Shown in pieces: positions 1 to 5,298 of a stretch of 8,341 bases of DNA. Made by a program: the position numbers and the translations under genes. The notes below the pieces were generated by a model that did not search any database, was not told the origin of the DNA, and worked only from the letters and a program-made list of their open reading frames with translations. The first letter of the stretch is position 1. Every line of letters starts with the position of its first letter. The DNA is taken from positions 1-8,341 of the forward strand of contig JAGBZZ010000081.1 of the NCBI GenBank assembly GCA_017652965.1, written 5' to 3'. The stretch is from Clostridia bacterium. GTDB lineage: Bacteria > Bacillota_A > Clostridia > Oscillospirales > CAG-272.

Positions 1-183
1 CGCAAGTTTGTCCTGCTCCTCCCCCTGATCTATCTGATGCCACACCTGGTAGCCGACCGCACGCTCGGCGTTTATCTGGCCGAGCCGGTTGCCGACGTCC
101 TCGCCGTCACCTTTACCGCTATCCTCTTCTCGCTTCAGTTCCGGCGGGCCCTGCAGGCGATCGAGACCCCTCCTGCCTCATAA
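1..183 (+). CDS. MATE family efflux transporter, C-terminal fragment (5' end outside window)
   Basis: Frame 1 is open from the first base to a TAA at 181-183 and gives 60 residues. The sequence has two hydrophobic stretches (about residues 3-18 and 31-48) joined by a short segment containing LGVYLAEPVAD, then a short basic and polar tail (QFRRALQAIE). The pattern of a hydrophobic helix, a G-V-x-x-A-x-P-x-x-D turn, a last helix and a basic tail is typical of the final two transmembrane helices of MATE (DinF/NorM-like) cation- or proton-coupled multidrug exporters of the cytoplasmic membrane. The domain core is outside the window, so substrate and exact subfamily cannot be judged. A strong hairpin terminator follows the stop codon directly, so this is the last gene of its transcript. 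Confidence 0.75.
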   Translation, partial: RKFVLLLPLIYLMPHLVADRTLGVYLAEPVADVLAVTFTAILFSLQFRRALQAIETPPAS

Positions 184-186
184 AAG

Positions 187-230
187 AAAAGAGAACGCCC
201 GGCATCCTGCCGAAGCGTTCTCTTTTTTTT
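187..230. terminator. Bidirectional intrinsic terminator between the MATE gene and the SGNH hydrolase gene
   Basis: AAAAGAGAACGC (187-198) is the exact reverse complement of GCGTTCTCTTTT (215-226). A second inner stem, CGGCA (200-204) with TGCCG (208-212), closes a TCC loop, and a run of eight T follows (223-230). It lies 3 bases after the MATE stop codon. Read on the minus strand, the A-tract becomes a U-tract, and the hairpin lies about 20 bases after the hydrolase stop codon, so it can serve both convergent genes. Confidence 0.93.
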
Positions 231-248
231 GCTGTGCGCCCCGTCGCC

Positions 249-1040
249 TTATCGATCCTCGGGGTTATAATAAAGCTCTGTGCCGATAAAGCCGACCTGG
301 GCAAAGTCCGCGTGGTTGGCGCGCACGATATAGTCGATATAGCTCTCGATCATACGGGCATACAGGATGTATCCCGCAGGGGTCAGATGCCCACGGCGGA
401 AGACCGCACGGAAGGCCTCGTCATTGACGGGAGCATAGGTATAAAGGTCAATGACGTAGGTGAAATCGAAAAGCTTGGCGATCTCGAGGAGAAGGTCGCG
501 GTGAACGCGGCGCTTTTCATCCCGCTCCTCATTCCCTCTCGGGATGGTAACAAGGAAGATCCGTGCCCGCGGCTGCAGCTCCTTGATGTGGCTGATGATC
601 CTGCCCATATAGCCGGCAAAGGTGGTCTTATTCCGATCGGGGTTCGCAGGGTCGGCATCCGCCGCACAGCCAAACTCATAGTTGCGGTAGATATCGTTGA
701 CGCCAAGGGCAATGATATAGGCCTGTGCCAGCTTATCCCGCCCCCAGAAGCCGCGCAGATCGGCAAAGCTCTCCACGTATTCCTTGGCGGTCATCCCGCC
801 GCGCGAGAAGTTATAGACACAGCTTCCGCAGCTGCGGCCGATGTACTGCCCCCAGGAATACTCGTAAAAATCGTGATAGCCGTGCGTACCATCCGCCTTC
901 GTCGATTCCAGCTCCCCCGAGGAGAGCGAATCGCCAATGCAGGCAATCGTACGGAAGATGGAGCAAAAGCCACCGTCGCTCACAAGGCGGTCAAGCGGCT
1001 TTTCCTCCGGGCGTACACCCATAAAATCTTGGATCGTCAT
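249..1040 (-). CDS. SGNH/GDSL-family hydrolase (putative carbohydrate esterase/lipase-like)
   Basis: A 263-residue cytoplasmic protein; no signal peptide or membrane helix is visible. The SGNH blocks are present in order: block I IACIGDSLS with nucleophile Ser38, block II NFSRGGMT with the oxyanion-hole Gly near residue 82, block III GVND at 113-116, and block V GHLTPAGY with His218. These serine hydrolases deacylate esters, often on sugars. The position three residues before the catalytic His, where the family usually has Asp (DxxH), is Arg215, so the enzyme may rely on a Ser-His dyad or another acid. The start is ATG at 1040, because AAAGGAG (1055-1049) sits 8 bases upstream. A GTG nine bases earlier (1049) is in frame but overlaps this ribosome binding site. 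The gene is monocistronic, converges on the MATE gene and is divergent from the oxidoreductase gene. The substrate is not known; a sugar ester is an inference from the neighbours. Confidence 0.88.
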   Translation of the reverse strand: MTIQDFMGVRPEEKPLDRLVSDGGFCSIFRTIACIGDSLSSGELESTKADGTHGYHDFYEYSWGQYIGRSCGSCVYNFSRGGMTAKEYVESFADLRGFWGRDKLAQAYIIALGVNDIYRNYEFGCAADADPANPDRNKTTFAGYMGRIISHIKELQPRARIFLVTIPRGNEERDEKRRVHRDLLLEIAKLFDFTYVIDLYTYAPVNDEAFRAVFRRGHLTPAGYILYARMIESYIDYIVRANHADFAQVGFIGTELYYNPEDR

Positions 1041-1048
1041 ATCGGTCA

Positions 1049-1055
1049 CTCCTTT
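1049..1055 (-). promoter_or_regulatory. Ribosome binding site that fixes the SGNH hydrolase start
   Basis: Read on the minus strand, AAAGGAG is followed by 8 bases and then ATG at 1040. The competing in-frame GTG begins inside this motif, which argues against it as the start. Confidence 0.8.
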
Positions 1056-1074
1056 GGTTTTTTCTTACGGCTTC

Positions 1075-1103
1075 AGTATAGCACATTCTCATCGGTATTT
1101 CCA
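1075..1103 (-). promoter_or_regulatory. Promoter of the SGNH hydrolase gene
   Basis: On the minus strand, TGGAAA (1103-1098) is separated by 17 bases from TATACT (1080-1075). A TG one base before the -10 makes it an extended -10 (TGCTATACT). The predicted start of transcription lies about 15 bases before the ribosome binding site. The -35 box matches the consensus at four of six positions. Confidence 0.65.
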
Positions 1104-1151
1104 GTCTATTCCGGATTTTTTCTCCGCTCTCCTATGCCCACCACTCCCCCG

Positions 1152-1186
1152 CCCGACCTGCGCGACGGCGGCGGCATCGGGTTTTT
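1152..1186 (+). terminator. Possible terminator-like hairpin in the divergent intergenic region
   Basis: CCCGA (1152-1156) can pair with TCGGG (1177-1181), and TGC (1159-1161) with GCA (1174-1176) across a 2-base bulge. T-rich sequence follows directly (1182-1186, and TTTTT again at 1193-1197). It reads as a weak intrinsic terminator on the plus strand, upstream of the oxidoreductase promoters. No plus-strand promoter is visible just ahead of it, so its use is uncertain. Confidence 0.3.
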
Positions 1187-1253
1187 CTATGATTTTTGGG
1201 TGTTTTTCCTCAAAAAAGTCGTTTTTGTCAATATAGTAGTCTTTTTCTATGAT
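1182..1253. repeat. Twelve-base direct repeat, copies 60 bp apart, upstream of the oxidoreductase gene
   Basis: TTTTTCTATGAT occurs exactly at 1182-1193 and at 1242-1253. The second copy ends in the TATGAT hexamer that serves as a possible -10 box. Sixty bases is close to six helical turns, which would place both copies on the same face of the DNA. They could be regulator sites, but the T-rich composition of the region makes chance similarity possible. Confidence 0.45.
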
Positions 1254-1280
1254 ACGCACCGCCTACTTCTGCGTTATAAT
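1225..1280 (+). promoter_or_regulatory. Promoter region of the Gfo/Idh/MocA oxidoreductase gene (two candidate promoters)
   Basis: TTGTCA (1225-1230), 17 bases, then TATGAT (1248-1253) forms a near-consensus sigma-70/SigA-type promoter. A second, perfect -10 hexamer TATAAT lies at 1275-1280, but with a poor -35 (ATGATA at 1249-1254 only if the spacer is 20 bases). The second site resembles the AraC gene promoter in sequence (GCGTTAYAATG then AAGAGAC). It could therefore be an activator-dependent promoter with a long spacer. Confidence 0.65.
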
Positions 1281-1318
1281 GGTATCAAGAGACGTAACAT
1301 ATAAGGAGAGCTGCCCAA

Positions 1319-2353
1319 ATGAAGGATACCGCCAAAAAGGATATACTGCGCGTTGCCGTGATCGGCTGTGGTAAGATCACCGCGACCCGCCACGCACCCG
1401 AGTACGCCGCCTGCGAGCAGGCCGAGATCGTCGGCTTTTTTGACGCGGTGGAGGGGCGCGGGCGCGATATGGCCGCCACCCACGGCGGCAGGGCCTTTTC
1501 CTCGGTGGATGAGATCCTTTCCTCGCCCGACGTGGACGCCATCAGCGTTTGCACGGCCAACGTCACGCATGCCGACATTACCGTGGCGGCGCTGAAGGCC
1601 GGCAAGCACGTGCTTTGCGAAAAGCCGATGGCCATCACGCTTGACGAATGCCTGCGCATGATAGAGGCCGCAAGGGAAAGCGGCAAGCGTCTTATGATCG
1701 CCCATAACCAGCGCCTGATCCCCCTGCACGTGGCGGCACGCGCCCGCCTGCGCGACGGGGCGATCGGACGGCCGATCAGCTTTAAGACCACCTTCGGCCA
1801 CAGTGGGCCGGATAACTGGAGCGTAGACCCGGGTACGGGAAACTGGTTTTTCGACAGAGCCAAGACCCCCTTCGGCGCGGTTGCCGATCTTGGCATCCAT
1901 AAGATCGATCTTATCCGCTATCTCCTTGACAGCGAGATCACCGAGGTGGAGGCCATGCTGGGCACCCTTGACAAGCGGGATGCCGCAGGCAGGCCGGTTG
2001 CCGTGGACGACAACGCCCTGATCCTTTGCCGCATGGAAAACGGGATGCTTGGCACCGTCAGTGCCAGCTGGACCTATTATAGCGGCGAGGACAACAGCAC
2101 GGTCATTTACGGAAGCGAGGGCAGCATGCACCTCCTGCCGGGGGCAGACACCCTCACGATCCGCACCCGTGACGGCAAGGAAACGGTCGACATCATCCCG
2201 CCGAAGGCCACCACCGGGGTGATCGACTGCTTTGTCTCGGCCGTCCTTAGCGGTACCCCCTCCACCTTAGATGCCGAGGTGATCCTACCGTCCATGCAGG
2301 CTATGCTGGCCGCTGTGGAGGCCTCCGAAAGCGGCAAAAGGGCTATCCTGTAA
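1319..2353 (+). CDS. Gfo/Idh/MocA family NAD(P)-dependent oxidoreductase
   Basis: A 344-residue protein of normal length for the family. The N-terminal Rossmann fold carries VAVIGCGKI (residues 13-20, GxGxx dinucleotide site). The conserved strand ends in SVCTANVTHAD (76-86), followed by the catalytic-lysine motif CEKPMA (100-105, Lys102). The C-terminal alpha/beta domain has the sugar-site motif GAVADLGIHKIDLIRYL (186-202), with Asp190 and His194 at the usual catalytic positions. Family members oxidise or epimerise sugars, inositols and amino sugars using NAD(P); the precise substrate cannot be read from sequence. The start ATG follows AAGGAGAG (1303-1310) by 8 bases. It is a single-gene transcript, divergent from the SGNH hydrolase and convergent with the TIM-barrel gene. 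The shared promoter block suggests co-regulation with the AraC gene at 3431. Location is cytoplasmic. Confidence 0.95.
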   Translation: MKDTAKKDILRVAVIGCGKITATRHAPEYAACEQAEIVGFFDAVEGRGRDMAATHGGRAFSSVDEILSSPDVDAISVCTANVTHADITVAALKAGKHVLCEKPMAITLDECLRMIEAARESGKRLMIAHNQRLIPLHVAARARLRDGAIGRPISFKTTFGHSGPDNWSVDPGTGNWFFDRAKTPFGAVADLGIHKIDLIRYLLDSEITEVEAMLGTLDKRDAAGRPVAVDDNALILCRMENGMLGTVSASWTYYSGEDNSTVIYGSEGSMHLLPGADTLTIRTRDGKETVDIIPPKATTGVIDCFVSAVLSGTPSTLDAEVILPSMQAMLAAVEASESGKRAIL

Positions 2354-2372
2354 GGTTCCCCTTTCTTGTAAT

Positions 2373-2418
2373 AAAAGAGAGCAAATCGGGCAAAAGCCGA
2401 TCTGCTCTCTTCTCTTTT
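2373..2418. terminator. Bidirectional intrinsic terminator between the oxidoreductase and TIM-barrel genes
   Basis: AGAGAGCA (2376-2383) pairs with TGCTCTCT (2403-2410), and ATCGG (2385-2389) pairs with CCGAT (2397-2401) around an A-rich loop. A-rich bases precede the hairpin and TCTCTTTT (2411-2418) follows it. It lies about 20 bases after the oxidoreductase stop codon and about 12 bases beyond the stop codon of the opposing gene. Confidence 0.9.
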
Positions 2419-2429
2419 GGCACGGTTTT

Positions 2430-3284
2430 TTACTTGTGGCCAAGCACGTCCTGCTTCACGGGCGAGGAACGCGCACCAAGCTTCGGATAGCGGCGCTCAA
2501 GGGCTGCCAGCGAGATCTCCACGTCCTCCTCGACCTCAAGGGCGCTGCCCGCCCCAACGCAGACCATGTCGCAATCGCGGATGGTGTTCCACACAAAGTT
2601 GAAGCCAACGTAAGGCGTGCAACGTCCTGCGGCCATCGGCTTGATGGTGATGACCGGCTTTTTCGCGGTGTTGATGATGCGCGCCACAGACTCTACCTCT
2701 ACCTGCATCAAAAAGCCGAGGCAGTTGTAGATCTGGATATAGGTCTCTACGTCATATCCGTTCATATCGCTGTAGGTGACAAGCTCGGGCATATGCGCCG
2801 AAAGGCCGGGGATAAGCCCCTCATCACGGATCATGGCGAGGTAATCGGGCAGGCGCGGGATAGCCTTCTTGTTCTTATTGACCAGTGCCTCTGCGTTTGC
2901 ATGGAAGATCAGGGTAACGTCCGCCCCGATCTCACGGCTCTTGTGAATGGTAGCGGCCGCCTCTCTTCTCGCCTCGGGGGTATCGTCCACGTTCGGAGAA
3001 ACGCTATCGATGATCTTGATGCGCTTGCCGAGCTTATCCTCGGCATAGCGGACAGCGGCAACCCTTTTCTCATCGCCACTGAACGGGCCGAGAATGGCAT
3101 CCACACCACGGTCCATATACGCCTTGAAGACGGGGAAGAAATCCTCGGGCTTCTGATATTTTTCACGGATGCCGGCATCGGCGGCGGGGCCGGTGTGGCT
3201 CCAACCGAACAACCAGTTGACACCCATGATCATACGGGGGAGAGACACCCCGCCTACGGTGGTTCTCGGAAAAAGATCGCTCAT
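2430..3284 (-). CDS. TIM-barrel, aldo/keto-reductase-like protein of unknown function
   Basis: A 284-residue soluble protein with alternating strands and helices. The N-terminus (VGGVSLPRMIMGVNW, 10-24), the segment GADVTLIFHAN (120-130) and the C-terminal KPMAAG (215-220) with VCVGAGSALEVEED (241-254) resemble the rhythm of an aldo/keto reductase barrel. The usual AKR catalytic Asp and Tyr are not apparent where expected: the GVDAILGPFSGDE segment (60-72) stands where AKRs have GvnffDTAxxYGxSE. It is therefore either a divergent AKR relative or another beta/alpha-barrel family such as an isomerase or aldolase. I believe similar uncharacterised proteins exist in Clostridia but cannot name a family. 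The start ATG is preceded by AAAGGAG at 3300-3294 with a 9-base spacer. It is divergent from, and may be regulated by, the AraC-type gene next to it. Function is not assigned. Confidence 0.7.
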   Translation of the reverse strand: MSDLFPRTTVGGVSLPRMIMGVNWLFGWSHTGPAADAGIREKYQKPEDFFPVFKAYMDRGVDAILGPFSGDEKRVAAVRYAEDKLGKRIKIIDSVSPNVDDTPEARREAAATIHKSREIGADVTLIFHANAEALVNKNKKAIPRLPDYLAMIRDEGLIPGLSAHMPELVTYSDMNGYDVETYIQIYNCLGFLMQVEVESVARIINTAKKPVITIKPMAAGRCTPYVGFNFVWNTIRDCDMVCVGAGSALEVEEDVEISLAALERRYPKLGARSSPVKQDVLGHK

Positions 3285-3312
3285 CGCAATGCACTCCTTT
3301 TGTTTTTTCTTT

Positions 3313-3321
3313 ATTATATCA
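3313..3321 (-). promoter_or_regulatory. Extended -10 promoter of the TIM-barrel gene
   Basis: On the minus strand, TGATATAAT contains a perfect TATAAT (3318-3313) with an extended TG element, about 12 bases before the AAAGGAG ribosome binding site. The expected -35 position holds only a T-rich stretch (ATTTTT), so this promoter probably relies on the extended -10 or on an activator. Confidence 0.65.
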
Positions 3322-3331
3322 AAAAATTTGA
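3319..3331. repeat. Short palindrome in the TIM-barrel/AraC divergent promoter region
   Basis: TCAAAAAATTTGA has 5-base inverted arms (TCAAA/TTTGA) around a 3-base centre. It overlaps the upstream edge of the minus-strand extended -10 element. It is a possible operator but is AT-rich and short. Confidence 0.35.
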
Positions 3332-3361
3332 CTTAAAAAATCGAAATGACAGACCAAAACA

Positions 3362-3390
3362 TTGACAAAACCGACCTTTTGCGTTACAAT
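3362..3390 (+). promoter_or_regulatory. Promoter of the AraC-family regulator gene
   Basis: A consensus TTGACA (3362-3367), a 17-base spacer and TACAAT (3385-3390) precede the ATG by 40 bases. The TTG of the -35 box happens to be in frame with the regulator, so an automatic start at 3362 would be wrong. Confidence 0.85.
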
Positions 3391-3416
3391 GTCTACAAAG
3401 AGACCTCCCACGTTAC

Positions 3417-3425
3417 GAAAGGAAG
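3417..3425 (+). promoter_or_regulatory. Ribosome binding site that fixes the AraC-family regulator start
   Basis: GAAAGGAAG lies 5 bases before the ATG at 3431, and its GGA core lies 7 bases before. No comparable motif precedes the upstream in-frame TTG (3362) or ATG (3389, inside and just after the -10 box). Confidence 0.75.
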
Positions 3426-3430
3426 CCGCC

Positions 3431-4159
3431 ATGAACTTTTTAAGCATCCGAAAAGCCTCAGCCCCCCTCACCTCCTGCCCGATGCACGTCCACAAGGCCT
3501 GGGAGCTGATCTATCAGCTGGAGGCACCCACCACCGCCATTGCCGACAGGCGTGAGTATCGGGTCATGGAGGGAGAGCTGATCGTCATCCCGCCCGAGAC
3601 CCCGCACAGAACGGTATCGACCACCCCGTTCCTCGATTTTTGCATTCTTTTAGAGCATATCGACCTCCCCGCACGGCCGATCGTGGTACGGGATACCGAC
3701 GGGCTGATCCTATCGCTTTACGAGATCCTGGCGCGCATCCGGGATGACCGAAGCGAGGAAAACTGCGCGATCCTTGAAAAGCTGAGCGAGGCGCTTTGCA
3801 TGGCGATCAAAAAGGCCACCGCCGAAAGAAGCGAGCCGACGTTTGTGACGCAGTTCAAAAAGACCCTGCGGGAGAATATCGAAAATCCGTATTTTGACCT
3901 TACCGACGCCATACGGCATATGGGCTACCATCCCGACTATTTCAGGCGCGCCTTCAAGCGCTATACGTCGCTTTCCCCCTTAAGCTTTCTAAACCGTATG
4001 CGGATAGAGCGCGCCAAGGATCTTTTGCAGTTAGAGTCCTCGCTTTCGGTCGGGGAGATCGCCACGCGGTGCGGCTTTCGCGATCCGCTTTATTTTTCCA
4101 CCGCCTTCCGCCGTGAGGTGGGCCACTCCCCTCTTTCCTACCGCAACCTATATAGCTGA
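3431..4159 (+). CDS. AraC family transcriptional regulator
   Basis: A 242-residue DNA-binding protein. The N-terminal half looks like a cupin-type effector domain: MHVHKAWELIYQLEA (18-32), then GELIVIPPETPHRT (48-61), the usual His-rich start and the P-x-x-x-P-H turn. The C-terminal ~100 residues form the double helix-turn-helix of the family. HTH1 is around FDLTDAIRHMGYHPDYFRRAFKR (155-177). HTH2 is around LSVGEIATRCGFRDPLYFSTAFRR (205-228), ending with the signature GHSPLSYRN (231-239). Such proteins usually activate genes for sugar or glycoside use when bound to a ligand. The gene is divergent from the TIM-barrel gene by 146 bases, and its promoter resembles one upstream of the oxidoreductase, so those two genes are the likeliest targets. 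It may also act on the GH78 genes. A terminator follows at once. The ligand is unknown. Confidence 0.94.
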   Translation: MNFLSIRKASAPLTSCPMHVHKAWELIYQLEAPTTAIADRREYRVMEGELIVIPPETPHRTVSTTPFLDFCILLEHIDLPARPIVVRDTDGLILSLYEILARIRDDRSEENCAILEKLSEALCMAIKKATAERSEPTFVTQFKKTLRENIENPYFDLTDAIRHMGYHPDYFRRAFKRYTSLSPLSFLNRMRIERAKDLLQLESSLSVGEIATRCGFRDPLYFSTAFRREVGHSPLSYRNLYS

Positions 4160-4162
4160 CAC

Positions 4163-4206
4163 AAAAAAAGGAGATACCCAAAGACTGCAGGATATCTCCT
4201 TTTTGC
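4163..4206. terminator. Bidirectional intrinsic terminator between the AraC and EutH-like genes
   Basis: AAAAAGGAGATA (4165-4176) is the exact reverse complement of TATCTCCTTTTT (4193-4204), with a 16-base loop. Seven A precede the stem, which gives seven U for minus-strand transcripts, and five T end it on the plus strand. It lies 3 bases after the AraC stop codon and about 10 bases past the EutH stop codon. Confidence 0.92.
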
Positions 4207-4215
4207 TTTGCGGGG

Positions 4216-5298
4216 TCAGGCCGCCGTGGGCTCTTCCTTCTCCTTATACAAAAGCATCGCAAGGATCACGGCAAGGACACCCGCCACCACCTTCCCAAGG
4301 ATCATGGGCAGGACGTAGGTGGCGGAAAAGGCCATGGTAAAGGCAAGGTGCGAGCCAAAAGCAAACGAAGCCGAAACGGCAAAGGCCGCATTCAGCACAA
4401 GGCCGCGCCGATCCATCTGCCGTGCGACCCCAAAGGTGGAGGCGTTGGTGACAAGGCTTGCCAAAAACGAAAGAGCAGAGATCGAGTTGATGCCCATCCG
4501 CCTGCCAAGCGCACCGAGCGGCCGCGAAAGAAGACGGGAAAGGAGAAGCATCAAGGGCAGCGCCCCCGAAAGGGTCACGCAGGCGTTGGCGCATACAAGG
4601 GCGGCCTCCTCAAAGCTGCCAAGATGCGGGCTGACGGTAAGGCCGGTCAGAAAGGTGAAAAGTGCAAGAAGCAGCCCGACAAGCGACATCACCTTGATCA
4701 CCGTCCCAAAAACCGAAAAGCACTTGATGCACGCCGCGGGGAAATAGCAAAGGGCAAGCACCAAAAGCACCGATATTATGAGAAGAGGGATCAGGTTTAT
4801 AAGGATAAGTGTAAATCTTACGTTACAAAACAGCCCCGCCACGAGACACCCTGCGGGGATGGTGACGATCCCGCACAGAAGCCCGAAGAAAAGCTCACGG
4901 TGCCGCTCCTTCGGTACAAGACCCAGCGAAAAGGGGATGGTAAACGAGATGACACAGCCCATCATAGAGGAGACGATAAAGGCGTTGTAATTCCCGATCT
5001 CCTCCGAGACGGCAACGCTTTGCGAAAGCACCGTGCCGCCCATATCGTTGGCAAACAGCGAGGCGGGGATGATGGACGGGTCGATCCCAAGGAGGCGGTA
5101 AAAGGCCAGAAAGGCGGGCGTCAGCCACACGCCAAGCAGGGGGGCAAGCACCAGCATCCCCAGCATGGAAAGCGCCATCGCGCCAAACAGCGAAAAGCCC
5201 CGCTCAAATTCCTTTCCAAACCCCAGGCGGTTTCCTGCCAGCCAGTCAAGCGCGCCAAGCACGCAAAACGCAAGGATCACGATCTTGATGACAGTCAT
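4216..5298 (-). CDS. eutH: EutH-family membrane transporter (ethanolamine permease-like)
   Basis: A 360-residue, strongly hydrophobic protein with about ten predicted membrane segments. It follows the EutH pattern: LGALDWLAGNRLGFGKEFERGF (14-35), LAPLLG (51-56), LLGIDPSIIPASLFANDMGG (69-88), MMGCVISFTIPFSLGLV (112-128), GIVTIPAGCLVAGL (143-156), INLIPLLI (167-174) and MDRRGLVLNAAFAVSASFAFG (295-315). EutH moves ethanolamine across the cytoplasmic membrane. Here no eut enzymes are nearby, the protein is shorter than the roughly 400-residue E. coli EutH, and the usual GDHLGF motif is GSHLAF (315-320), so a different substrate is plausible. The ATG overlaps the stop codon of the upstream GH78 gene (ATGA, 5298-5295) and is preceded by a GGGGAGGG-type ribosome binding site inside that gene. 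This points to co-transcription and translational coupling. The frame stays open upstream of 5298, but that extension lies wholly within the GH78 gene and is not membrane-like in the same way, so it was excluded. Confidence 0.85.
   Translation of the reverse strand: MTVIKIVILAFCVLGALDWLAGNRLGFGKEFERGFSLFGAMALSMLGMLVLAPLLGVWLTPAFLAFYRLLGIDPSIIPASLFANDMGGTVLSQSVAVSEEIGNYNAFIVSSMMGCVISFTIPFSLGLVPKERHRELFFGLLCGIVTIPAGCLVAGLFCNVRFTLILINLIPLLIISVLLVLALCYFPAACIKCFSVFGTVIKVMSLVGLLLALFTFLTGLTVSPHLGSFEEAALVCANACVTLSGALPLMLLLSRLLSRPLGALGRRMGINSISALSFLASLVTNASTFGVARQMDRRGLVLNAAFAVSASFAFGSHLAFTMAFSATYVLPMILGKVVAGVLAVILAMLLYKEKEEPTAA
5295..5298 (-). promoter_or_regulatory. ATGA stop-start overlap coupling GH78 to the EutH-like gene
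   Basis: The TGA of the GH78 gene (5297-5295) overlaps the ATG of the permease gene (5298-5296). The purine-rich Shine-Dalgarno stretch AGGGGAGGGGAGGG lies just upstream, within the last codons of GH78. There is no room for an independent promoter or terminator. Confidence 0.88.

Noticed and set aside
234..1304. Plus-strand open frame (356 codons) antisense to the SGNH hydrolase
   Set aside because: It runs through the terminator region, the hydrolase gene and the promoters; the true coding strand is shown by the intact SGNH motifs.
1041..1318. Possible riboswitch or small RNA in the 278-base gap
   Set aside because: Apart from promoters, the direct repeat and one weak hairpin, I see no recognised riboswitch core or paired-stem pattern; only the hairpin is kept as a low-confidence item.
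1274..2131. Minus-strand open frame (285 codons) antisense to the Gfo/Idh gene
   Set aside because: The plus strand encodes a full-length, motif-complete oxidoreductase; the antisense product has no family signature. Long antisense frames are common in G+C-rich genes.
2436..3365. Plus-strand open frame (309 codons) antisense to the TIM-barrel gene
   Set aside because: No recognisable domain, covers the promoter region, and the minus-strand frame has a proper start, ribosome binding site and fold-like sequence.
3362..3430. TTG start for the AraC gene at 3362 (265 residues)
   Set aside because: This TTG is the first half of the TTGACA -35 box, the -10 box lies inside the proposed coding part, and a good ribosome binding site precedes the ATG at 3431.
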